Shown here: one piece after another, positions 1 to 9,300 of the stretch
Position numbering within the stretch: the stretch's first letter is position 1
How the letters are laid out: every line of letters starts with the position of its first letter
Source: Epiperipatus broadwayi
Lineage: Eukaryota; Onychophora; Udeonychophora; Euonychophora; Peripatidae
Assembly (NCBI GenBank): GCA_028023455.1
Contig: JAQFVV010000036.1
Span: forward strand, 4,591,576 to 4,655,575
Reading direction: 5' to 3'
Length of the DNA: 64,000 nt
Translations under genes and position numbers: made by a program
The notes under the pieces: model-generated
Told to the model about the DNA's origin: nothing
What the model saw: the letters and a program-made list of their open reading frames with translations, nothing else
The model's database searches: none

Positions 1-352
1 TTGAATTTTTCTAAAATAAAAAAGCAGTGATAAATTATTTATAATTTATAAAATAAAAAATATTACAATATATGAGATATTTCTCAATGATAGTTAACAG
101 ATTGGATGAATTTTATCAGATAATTTAAGGTACTTTCTCTTTATGATGTAGATAAATAAGAAAGTATTATTGAATTAGCATGGAATAGGAATGTTATTAA
201 TTATAGAAACTGGATTAAATATGGATAGACCTTCGTACTACTTTAAATTAATCTTGGCTAAACCTGATAGTGATATCAAAATTGTTAACTATTTTTTAAT
301 AAAGTTGTTTTCATATATATATATTAAAAAATAAAATAAACAAATAAACAAT
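1..352. other. AT-rich sequence, no gene seen
   Basis: No open frame, RNA gene or repeat boundary is recognised. It is A/T-rich with a short TA run near 316-325 and ends at the target-site duplication of the retrozyme-like insertion. Confidence 0.6.
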
Positions 353-365
353 AATATTTACTTTT
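353..365. repeat. TSD, left copy (retrozyme-like element)
   Basis: The 13 bases AATATTTACTTTT here recur exactly at 901-913. The two copies bracket the hammerhead repeat at 366-900, as expected for a target-site duplication from LINE-type insertion. Confidence 0.7.
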
Positions 366-451
366 TTATGGACAACTTCCATATTTCTCCATTCTTTTTT
401 ATTACATAAATAATTTCATATAAATAAAGATACAATAAATAACAAATAACC

Positions 452-493
452 CCCAAGATGCATTTCGTGCTGAACCAGCACTCATCAGTTGGG
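452..493 (-). ncRNA. Hammerhead ribozyme, complete core (copy A)
   Basis: Minus strand, in order: stem I CCCAA, core CTGATGA, stem II GTGCTG-GTT-CAGCAC (6 perfect pairs), core GAAA, stem III ATGCAT, C17, then TTGGG closing stem I. Every conserved hammerhead core position is present. The cleavage triplet is AUC, between 457 and 456. Stem III is the palindrome ATGCAT with no room for a hairpin loop, so a stable fold needs two monomers pairing through it (double hammerhead). That is an inference from geometry. Confidence 0.78.
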
Positions 494-864
494 CCAGGTC
501 ATCATCTCTCACATACATCTTTAGTACATGAAGATCATTTATGCAGAGCAAATTGTCTCATTTTTATTTTCAAACGTCAATTTACTCCTCTTCCAACTTT
601 TGCGTTATCAACTTTTTGATTAACACGTAATGATTATTACTAATCATTTATTAAACTAGAGATTTTCGCTGGCACAGATATAAACTTTAATCCAAGTTAA
701 AGATTACTATATCTGATTTTCAGCACACACACATGGCTATTTACGTTTCTCTTTCTCCCATGCATAATATATTTTTTTATAGATAAACAACTTCCATATT
801 TCTCATTCTTTTTTATTTCATAAATAATTTCATATAAATAAAGATACAATAAATGACAAATAAC

Positions 865-900
865 TTCCAAGATGCATTTCGTGCTGAATCAGCACTCATC
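865..900 (-). ncRNA. Hammerhead ribozyme, 5'-truncated (copy B)
   Basis: Minus strand from 900: GATGA, stem II GTGCTG-ATT-CAGCAC, GAAA, ATGCAT, C, TTGG. It is the same ribozyme as at 452-493, but the first core bases and the 5' strand of stem I are missing because the insertion begins here at the TSD. It cannot fold alone as a full hammerhead. Confidence 0.7.
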
Positions 901-913
901 AATATTTACTTTT
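901..913. repeat. TSD, right copy (retrozyme-like element)
   Basis: AATATTTACTTTT, identical to 353-365, directly adjoining the element end at 900. Confidence 0.7.
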
Positions 914-1353
914 ATTTGCTTATATAATGATAACATTGATATATTGCTTTACATGATTATTTTAAAAAGTGTATCTATTACCTTAAATAAAAGAATATGT
1001 CCATATTTTATATCATTTTTATAGCATGAGGCAAAATTTTATTAATAAAATCAGGTTCTGCAACCATTTTTATTATTAATAAAATTATAACATTTCATTT
1101 TAATTATAGACATCTAATGTTTATAGATAATTGTATTCTCTGTACATAGAATATAATTCACACTCTCATTATTTAAAAATTCTCTCATCAAAATAAAATT
1201 ATTAGAGCTTCATTGTTTATTTTATGCTGTAATATTATTCAAATTTATTGATCTTATATTTTTATAATTAAAGACAGCTATACATAGGCTTCCTACGAAT
1301 GACTTACATTTAAAATGAGAATGTTTGTAAAACTTGTACATATATTAGCATTT
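914..1353. other. AT-rich spacer
   Basis: Between the retrozyme-like insertion and the RTE insertion. No open frame, RNA gene or repeat recognised. Confidence 0.6.
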
Positions 1354-1366
1354 ATAATAAAATATA
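1354..1366. repeat. TSD, left copy (RTE LINE)
   Basis: ATAATAAAATATA, repeated exactly at 4142-4154. The two copies bracket the inverted-plus-direct RTE insertion. Confidence 0.75.
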
Positions 1367-3020
1367 ACTTCTCTCAATACCTGGATATGATATACTGTAA
1401 TAAAACCACTTTTAAATCCAGCTTGTTCCCTTGGTTGGTGGAAATCCAATGTTCTTTGTAGACGAGTTGTAATTATCTTGGTAAAAAAATTGTATAAAAC
1501 TGATAAAAGGCTGATAGGTCTGTAATTTCTAATATCTTCTTTATCACCTTTTTTAAATATTAATATTATCACTGCATTCTTACAATCATCTGGTAGATCT
1601 TTATCATTTAGACATTTGGTATATAACTTTGCTAAAAAAAATATATTTCTTCACCTGCTTCTTTTAATATATCAATAATAATTCCATCATTACCTGGATA
1701 CTTTCCTTTCTTCATACATTTAATTGCATGTTTCACTTCTTCATTTAAAATTCTGGGCAATTCAGAAGATGTAATAGAAATAGGAGGTGCATGTTCTTTA
1801 TTACTATATAATTCTTGATAAAAGTCTTCTACCCATTTCATAATGTCATCTCTCTTTTTAGTAATAATTTCATCTTTTTTTCTTATTGCAGATATAAATT
1901 TCCTACCAATACAAAATTGTTGCTTTACATTCTTGAGACTTTTATTTTCTTCTACAACTTTCCTTGCTAGTAGTTCACAGTTATACTTTCTTATATCATT
2001 TTCAACTCTTTTCCGTACCATTTTAGAAAATTCGAGATATTCAATCCTTATTAATGCATCATATTTGTATATCTTCATATTCCTTCTTTTCTTCATAAAT
2101 TCTCTAGTCTCAGTAGAAATTTTATTGGTCAATTGCTGCTTTTTTCTACCAGCTATCTTTGTTGCAGTTTTTAAAAGTGTATCAGTTATTTTCATATTAA
2201 TTTCATTCAAATCTGAATCATGTTCAAAATCTCCTAACACTTGAAACCTATTTGTAAGTTCTAATTTAAATTCATTAGAATGTTTCTGAAGATTAGGAAT
2301 ATCAACTGCAAATATTGTTTTTCTTAATAATTTTTGTCTCTCTAGTTTTGCATTAACACGTATCGTACAATGATCACTTCCTGTGTTAAATTTATTAAGA
2401 ACATTACAATCTTGAAATATGTTTTTTTTCTTTCTGTTAGTCAAAATATAATCCAATTCTGCTGTACCTTCAGTGCAATGCTTCCATGTCCATTTCCTTT
2501 TAACATTTTTCTCAAAAAAAGAATTTATAATATAAAGTTTTTCTTTTTCAGCTAACTCCACTAGTCTATGCCCTCTCTCATTTCTATTACCATAATCAAA
2601 ATTACCTACAGCACTTTCATCTTTCATTTGTTTACCAAGTCTCGCATAACAATTTTAAAATGTTGTTTACTCTGATCGAAAGCCTTTTGTACATCCATAT
2701 AAAAATCTTCTATTACTTCATCACTATGAGCACTTGTTGGGGCATAAACCTGAATTATCTGCATTTGGTATCTGCTATTAAGTTGTATAACTAATCTTGC
2801 CACTCTGTCTGATACACCATCAATCTCCACAATGTTGTTTTTCCACTTTTTATTTATAATGAATCCTACTCCACTTGTATGTCCAATACTTGTGCCTTTA
2901 TAATAGAGTACATGTCCACTTCGCAAAGTCCAATGATGTCTCATTTAATATAAGACAATTCTTCTTCTAATTCTTGCAATCTTCCTTCACTTGAAAGTGA
3001 TCTACAGTTGTAAGTACCTA
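1367..3020 (-). pseudogene. RTE ORF, 5' portion: AP-like endonuclease and start of reverse transcriptase
   Basis: Minus-strand reading starts at GTYNCRSLSSEG near 3014 (family: GTWNVR-L), then LQELEEELSYIK and an in-frame stop near 2942, the stretch from 2944 with VYAPTSAHS, and a frameshift near 2625-2650 where the family has GDFNAKVG. The long open part (2627-1632) has GNRNERG, RKWTW, ELDYILTNRKK and the endonuclease signature SDH (in NTGSDHCTIR), then a basic linker and the RT entry GKYPGNDGIIIDILK. After another shift near 1640 come IFKKGDKEDIRNYRPISLL and EQAGFKSGF. The endonuclease would nick target DNA and the RT would copy its RNA. It is broken by a stop and frameshifts, so it is not functional. 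Confidence 0.85.
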
Positions 3021-4130
3021 AATAAAAAGTTATCATCAAATGAAAGGACAAATGAATATGAGTTGCCATTATATTTTGGATTTGTAGATTATGAAAAGGC
3101 ATTTGATTCTATAAAGATTTCTTCAGTGATTAAAGCATTGGATCATCAAGGTATAGATCCAGGATATTGTCATATTTTAAAGAATCTTTATAAAAATGCA
3201 ACAGCAACAATTAGATTACATAATAGTACTGGGAAAGTCAACATTGAGAAAGGTGTAAGACAAGGTGACTCCATATCTCCAAAACTTTTTACAGCAGTGT
3301 TGCAAGAAGTATTTTGTGGATTACAATGGGAAACTAAAGGAGTGAAAGTAAATGGAGATTATTTAAGTCATTTAGATTTTGCAGATGATATAGTTGTTTT
3401 TGCAAATAATGCTTCAGAGCTGCAGGAAATGTTGCAGGAGTTATCAGATGAAAGTAGGAAAATAGGACTAAAGATAAATGTTAAAAAGACTAAAGTAGTG
3501 TTTAATCGATTTGCTCAAAATATGAAAATAAAGATTGATTATGATGAATTAGAAGAAGTTAACAGTTACAAATACCTTGGTCAGATTATTAATACAGATG
3601 GAAACATAATGGATTAAATTAATCATGGAATTAAACTTGGTTGGAGTGCTTTTGGTAGAAATAACTTGATACTAAAAGGAAATATGCCTATGTGTTTAAA
3701 AAGGAAGGTTTTTAACAAATGTGTTTTATAAGTCCTTACTTATGGATCTGAGACTTGGAAACTTAATAGAAGAGCAATACAGAGACTCCAGACGACTCAA
3801 AGAAGTATGGAGAGATGCATGGTGGGAGTAACAAGAAGAGACCGAAAACACAATGTATGGGTAAGAGAACAAACATGTGTTACTGACCTCATTGACAAAA
3901 TTGAAAGATTGAAGTGGAGTTGGGCTGGACATATTGCTAGAAGAAATGATAATAGATTGACAATTGAAATCTTAAACTGGATTCCAAGAGATTGTAAATG
4001 ACCCAGAAAGATACCACATGTGATATGGATGGATGAAATAAGAAAGTGTGCAGGGGTGATGTGGAAATATCGGAGAAGATGGATTAAATTTGGAGAAACC
4101 TTCATCCTGCAGTGGATTGATAATGGTTGA
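3021..4130 (+). pseudogene. RTE ORF, 3' portion: reverse transcriptase and C-terminal domain
   Basis: The open frame through 3617 carries RT motifs FVDYEKAFDSI (about 3081), GVRQGDSISPKLF (about 3256) and the catalytic FADD box (3378-3389), then KIGLKINVKKTK and SYKYLGQII. Stops follow at 3615 and about 3729. The frame resumes with YGSETW, MERCMVGVTRRDRKHN (3807), the RTE-typical KWSWAGHIARR, and ends ETFILQWIDNG with its stop at 4128-4130. It continues the inverted endonuclease/RT part at 1367-3020. Several nonsense changes make it a pseudogene. The FADD catalytic site and the C-terminal motifs agree with RTE elements of insects and other invertebrates as I know them. Confidence 0.85.
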
Positions 4131-4141
4131 TGATGATGTGG

Positions 4142-4154
4142 ATAATAAAATATA
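4142..4154. repeat. TSD, right copy (RTE LINE)
   Basis: ATAATAAAATATA, identical to 1354-1366, immediately after the RTE 3' tail. Confidence 0.75.
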
Positions 4155-4422
4155 GTGATTATAATGCAATTATTATGGAAATTATATAATTGTTTAAACA
4201 TGATATAAATTATATCTATAAATAGTAATATTTTTTACATTCTGAAATTAAAATATGTTACATTAAAATAGACTGCATTAGGGTATTCAACAAGTTTTAT
4301 CAAATAATATACAATATGAGATTACCAACTGTTTATGATTTAATTCGATATAATTATGCTTAAAATGTCTCTGAACATTACATTTATTATTACAGATATT
4401 AAGAATAATGAGTATTTTACTG

Positions 4423-4423
<1 letters not shown>
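4155..4423. other. AT-rich spacer, possibly PLE flank
   Basis: No gene seen. Read on the minus strand it contains TATTATTTGATA near 4305-4295, similar to the 3' tail of the plus-strand PLE near 6320, so part of it may be the distal 3' end of the left PLE copy. Not certain. Confidence 0.4.

Positions 4424-4472
<49 letters not shown>
4424..4472. repeat. (TA)n microsatellite
   Basis: About 24 uninterrupted TA units at the 3' end of the left PLE copy. The other PLE copies in the window also end in TA runs. Confidence 0.9.
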
Positions 4473-4474
<2 letters not shown>

Positions 4475-5216
4475 AAGAATAATATATTTTGCTATAGATA
4501 GCTTCGGTGTATTCTACCATCTTAAGTAGCAATACGTTAATATTTAAATATTATTAAACTCTCACACCAGTAACGCTCCAACATGAATTACCTACTTTCC
4601 ATAAATTGTGAATATTAACACAATTACACTGTTTATTCAATACATTATCTGTACTATTTTTAAAATATGACTCCTTAATTTTTCTCTTCTTCAAATCATT
4701 TTCCCTATGCAAAATAAAAACTCTATCAAAGCAGAATTCTCCATTACAAATCACTGCATGTTCTTCAAAAACAGATTTATACCTATCTGCAGAACAACGC
4801 AACTTATTATATAATAATTCATGCTCCCTAATCCTCTTTTTCAATGGACATTTAGTCTCCCTGATGTAACTATATCCACAATGACATACCACTTTATATA
4901 TAATATTACATTTGTTGCTTTTATCAATAGAACCTTTGCCATTAAGAACCAATCTTCCAGTATTTGCACCCACTTTAAATGTAACATTAAAATCAGCTGA
5001 TACCAATGATGTAATCTTATTACACACAATATCCTTTACATAAGGCAATACTATCCATTTTTTCTCTTCCATATTATCTCTTCTCCATCTATTTCTAAAC
5101 CTATATAGTGCACACAAAATATTTTTCCTACTATATCCCACACCTAATAAATCATTCATATATATTTCAATATTAATCATTTTATCACTCTGAAACTTAC
5201 ACAAAACATCATTTTA
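4475..5216 (-). mobile_element. Penelope-like element, left arm of head-to-head pair 1
   Basis: Minus-strand copy of the PLE C-terminal region plus the start of its 3' untranslated tail, 5'-truncated at the pair centre (about 5217). It matches the plus-strand copy at 5517-6250 nearly base for base over the coding part. The two arms face away from each other. Because they overlap in content (both hold the GIY-YIG domain), a simple twin-priming inversion cannot explain them. Confidence 0.8.
4554..5204 (-). CDS. PLE C-terminal fragment with GIY-YIG endonuclease
   Basis: 216 residues, open throughout. From the N-terminus: LCxxQSDKMINIEIYMNDLL, a linker, then CNIIYKVVCHCGYSYIRETK and LKKRIREHE, which is the GIY-YIG nuclease core of Penelope-like elements (here IRET in place of IGET, so the invariant glycine is lost), and a C-terminal SVTGVRV. 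The reverse-transcriptase catalytic motif lies upstream of the truncation and is absent. In PLEs this nuclease opens the target for RT priming. It is a 5'-truncated copy: an open frame without its RT. The first Met is a convenience start only. Confidence 0.75.
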   Translation of the reverse strand: MCKFQSDKMINIEIYMNDLLGVGYSRKNILCALYRFRNRWRRDNMEEKKWIVLPYVKDIVCNKITSLVSADFNVTFKVGANTGRLVLNGKGSIDKSNKCNIIYKVVCHCGYSYIRETKCPLKKRIREHELLYNKLRCSADRYKSVFEEHAVICNGEFCFDRVFILHRENDLKKRKIKESYFKNSTDNVLNKQCNCVNIHNLWKVGNSCWSVTGVRV

Positions 5217-5219
5217 AAA

Positions 5220-6350
5220 GTCGGTATTAAACATTATTTTAGGTATGTGGATGATGTGCTTATTGTAGGATCAAATATGATAGTGCAAAAAACTGTTTAT
5301 TAAATTAAATGATATTGCTGGGTTAACATGGACTATTATTTCTGAAGATAGTGTGAAGAGTATAAAATATCTTGATTTGATTTTATGGGGAGAAGGTAAT
5401 AAAATTAATAATAAAATGGTGTTGAACCCATTATCAATTAGAGGAGTTGTTCTTCCAAATTCAAATATTCCACTTACCTATAAGTTGGCTGGTTTTAGAA
5501 CATTTCTTTTTAGAAATTATGTTTTGTGTAAATTTCAGAGTGATAAAATGATTAATATTGAAACATATATGAATGGTTTATTGGGTGTGGAATATAGTAG
5601 GACAAATATTTTATGTGCACTATACAGGTATAGAAATAGATGGAGAAAAGATGATATGGAAAAGAAAAGGTGGATAGCATTGCCTTATGTAAAGGATATT
5701 GTTTGTAATAAGATTACATCATTGGTATCTGCTGATTTTAATGTTGCATTTAAAGTGGGTGCAAATACTGGAAGATTTGTTATTAATGGCAAAGATTCTA
5801 TTGAGAAAAGCAACAAATGCAATATTATATATAAAGTGGTATGTCATTGTGGATATAGTTATATTGGGGAGACTAAATGTGCATTGAAAAAGAGGATTAA
5901 GGAGCATGAATTATTACATAATAAGTTGTGTTATTCTGCAGAAAGGTATAAATCTGTTTTTGCAGAACATTCAGTGATTTGTAATGACGATTTCTGCTTT
6001 GATAGAGTTTTTATTTTGCATATGGAAAATGATTTGAAGAAAGGAAAAATTAGTGTCCTATTTTATAAATAATATAGATAATGTATTGAATAATCAGTGT
6101 AATTCTGTTAATATTCACAATTTATGGAAACTAGGTAATTCATGTGGGAGCGTTACTGGTGTGAGAGTTTAATAATATTTAAATATTAATGTATTGCTAT
6201 TTAATATGGCGGAATATGCCAAAGCTGGATATAGCAAAAGATATTAATCTTCAATTTTATATAGGCATTTTTTGAAATTTTTGTAGTTTTATTCTAGTGG
6301 ATTGTTTTATTATACTTATATTATTTGATATATATATATATATATATCAT
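5220..6350 (+). mobile_element. Penelope-like element, right arm of head-to-head pair 1
   Basis: 5'-truncated PLE starting just before the RT catalytic motif and running through GIY-YIG, the stop near 6171 and a ~180-bp 3' tail that ends in a TA run at about 6331-6348. The same 3' tail recurs at 21100-21460. It shares its truncation point (about 5217) with the opposing left copy. Confidence 0.8.
5232..6171 (+). pseudogene. PLE reverse transcriptase (end) and GIY-YIG endonuclease
   Basis: Begins with RYVDDVLIVG (5241-5270), the PLE catalytic YVDD box. A stop/frameshift follows near 5300. The frame reopens at about 5353: IKYLDLILWGEG, then KLAGFRTFLFRN (post-RT region), QSDKMINIETYMNGLLG, and the nuclease core IIYKVVCHCGYSYIGET with LKKRIKEHE. 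This copy keeps IGET intact, unlike the left arm. A second shift near 6050 separates the last part, NIHNLWKLGNSCGSVTGVRV. Decayed, but the RT and nuclease signatures are unmistakable. Confidence 0.82.
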
Positions 6351-9300
6351 TAAAGACCAGTCAACACATAGACAATCCCAATATCAATAACTATCAACAA
6401 TTTCAATCTGTTGTCAAGGCAACCTTTTTTTAGCAACATATATAAAGTAATGGAATGGTAGACAGAGAAAATATGGTGAGATAAAAAATTTCATCATCCC
6501 CGTTTATTCACAAATAATGAACAAACACAAAAAGATAAAATATAGAAAGATAACTATGTGGAGCATGTGACTCAGCAAAGAATATCAGCATAAGCAATAG
6601 TATCAAATCATTAATCACTAGCAATCATCAGTAATCATGAAATCAACAGTCAACCTTGTGATTGGATTTAAAAGGGATTCATTGTATAAAACAGATTACT
6701 TAACTAGCCACTGCCAAATTTAAGGCATAATGTAACAGAGTATTGTGGATGAACATACTAAGTGCTAATCTATTCCTCATAATAAAGGTAATTTAATGAT
6801 TGTGATGAATGCTGATCATCATCAATGCTCTGGTGATATGGTACCATTAGTGTACCAGCCAACTATAGACAATTTTTAATAAATAACAAACTGCAGTGAA
6901 TTGACTCTAAAGATAATATCATTGAACCATCTAAAGAATTATCTGACTGTCTATTCACTTACATAAATTCCTACTTCCATAAAACTAACCATTATTCACT
7001 TTAGAGATAAACTCAATATAATAAGACTCTAGAAACTGCAGGTATGAAGAAGAAAAAGACAAATATAACAGTGTTTCTATTTTAAATAATTTTACTTAGA
7101 TAACTTAAAAATCCCTAAAGCATTAAGCCATAATGAAGTCAAGTCACATACATTATTGCCTTTTCATAGAAAAATAGCTGGAGAAATAAGACGTAAATAC
7201 ATATTTTTAAACAATTATTTAATAAATTAAGTAACTAGTAATTTAGAAAATTAAAAATATGATAATATAATAATTCAATCTCATACATTCTTATTAGAAA
7301 TAAAATTTTATATAGCAAATAATATTAACTTCCTATTATCTCTGATTCGTTACATTAAATAATATTAATTTTACATATAATTGTTCCATTTCAGTGACTA
7401 AAATTGGAAAATGACCTTTCAATAAAGATAATTTTATATTAACTAAAAACTTTTTTATGATGTTGGAGAAAAAAGAAATGGATAAAATCATGTTTCAAAA
7501 AATGATACATTAATAAAAAATGATACATTAATAAAAAGTATTCATTGTGACTAAGTATTATTTATAAAAATATTACCTATCCAAGAAAAAAAATTAAATT
7601 AATTAACACTTCTTATAATATTGGAGAAAAAATAAAACAAATGAAAAAAACATGTTTTCATGAAACAAAAATAATTAATAATATTATTAATTATTCTAAT
7701 TATTTCTTAATTTTAAAACTTCTGTATAAATCTAAATATAATGTGTGCATTAAACTACTTTTTTATCATGGAGTGATTTTTTAAAATTCTTCTTGGATTG
7801 TTATAATTTACAGTCTCCATATAGGTATTCTTCTTAATAGCTTCTCAATTTTGGGTTAATGTACACAGTAAATTTATTTATTTTGCCATACAATATCCTA
7901 ACACAGAAAAAGAATTTATCCATTTTTCATTTTATAAATTTTTGGGTCAGGCTAAAACATAAAGACAGGGGCACCCATGCACTTGGGTGGAGACAAGACT
8001 TTTTGTTATTACTTTAGGAATATTTTCTCTTTACAATTTTTCCATTGAAGCAAATTACATGAAAGTAAATGATATTTAGCTTTAGCTAAACTTAGAATAT
8101 ATTTGTCTCCAATTTCATTTTAAAAGTCATTTTACAGATAAACTTCTGCTTCTTCCTTCATAAGTAGCTGAATCAAGTTAACCCCAAATGTTTTCTTCAG
8201 CTGCTAGATCATGCCTGGCCACTTCTTACAAGACACTGAGGTTTACTGATTTATCTACTCTATTTTTAGGCCAATTCTGTCTCCAACCAATTACAATTCT
8301 GTCTTTGACATGAACAAATTAAAAACGGACTAATTAGGTCTACATATACAAAAAAAGGATTGTTCAGTTATTTTCATCTTTTTTTATAATTACAAAAGAA
8401 ATCAAAAAAATGCCCCTCTAGTTGTTTTTTTTCAAACAAGATAATCAGGTAATTACATTGAATGATAAGCATGGCTTATTGTATTGAAGAGACATAAAAA
8501 GAAAAGAAAAAAGTAACTCTAATAAAATTTAACAAAAATATTAAAATCTCATTTTATTTTATTTTTAAACTTTATTTATTTTTTATTTTAAATTTAAAAA
8601 TTGTTAAGTAATTTACTGAAAAGAAAAACTGTTTTCTCTTCATAAATTTTCAAATTTAAAATTATCACCTTAAATAATGACTGAAGAGGGAGATTTTAAA
8701 AAATATTTACATTATTTTATAATGTTTCCTCCCTTTTACAATTATTTGTAACTCATTAAAATAATCACATTACTGTTTTAAAAAAATATCTAGAATTTTC
8801 ATATTATCATTAGGTAAAAATAATATTTAATTAAATCAAGTAGTCATGATTTTTTTTTAAAAAAAACTTATGGGAAAATTATATATTATTTCCATAATAA
8901 TTGAATACATTCTAAATTTAAAAAAACATGTTATACTGGCATGGCCATGGTTGGCTATTAACTACAATATTACAACTTAAAAATAGTAATTAAATCTAAA
9001 AACATTATTATAACAACTCATAAATCTGATTCTAAAAAAATATTTTCTAATAAACATAAAAACATCAATTTTCAAGTATCAACATCATTATATTGATCAG
9101 ATAAAAGATAATGTCTCTCAATGTGGTCATTATTTTAGTGTGAAGTTTATTAGAAATTAACACTTTAGGAATATGATGTGAAATATTAATATAATATTTT
9201 TAGTCTTACATACTGTAGTGTATAAGTTTATATTCCCAGAATTATACATATATTAACCTCTTTATGGCTAATTATTTTATTGGCCAAGTGAGGTAAAAGC

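Larger units (their letters stand above)
366..900 (-). mobile_element. Retrozyme-like hammerhead retroelement, about 1.3 monomers
   Basis: Read on the minus strand, the element starts at 900 inside a hammerhead core (GATGAG...), runs through one full monomer, passes a second complete hammerhead at 493-452 and stops about 110 bases later at 366. The predicted cleavage sites (870/871 and 456/457) lie 414 bp apart, which gives the monomer length. About 90 bases after each hammerhead are nearly identical in the two partial units. No open frame of any length is present, so it is non-autonomous. Exact 13-bp TSDs flank it. Known: animal and plant retrozymes and PLE terminal repeats carry such ribozymes, and their RNAs circularise. 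Inference: a multimeric or circular RNA was reverse-transcribed and inserted by LINE enzymes. Confidence 0.7.
1367..4141 (+). mobile_element. RTE-clade non-LTR retrotransposon with 5' inversion (twin priming)
   Basis: One insertion in two parts. The 3' part (about 3021-4141) is on the plus strand and holds the rest of the reverse transcriptase and the C-terminus. The 5' part (about 1367-3020) is on the minus strand and holds the endonuclease and the start of the reverse transcriptase. The inverted part ends at HIQVLREV; the direct part resumes near NEYELPLYFGFVDYEKAF, so little coding sequence is lost between them. The 3' end is a short TGATGATG run right after the stop codon, as is usual in RTE elements, and 13-bp TSDs flank the whole. 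This is the known twin-priming signature. The 5' end is truncated near the start of the endonuclease. Confidence 0.85.

Noticed and set aside
2370-2555. Sense-strand open frames at 1843-2244 and 2370-2555
   Set aside because: Shadows of the antisense RTE endonuclease frame.
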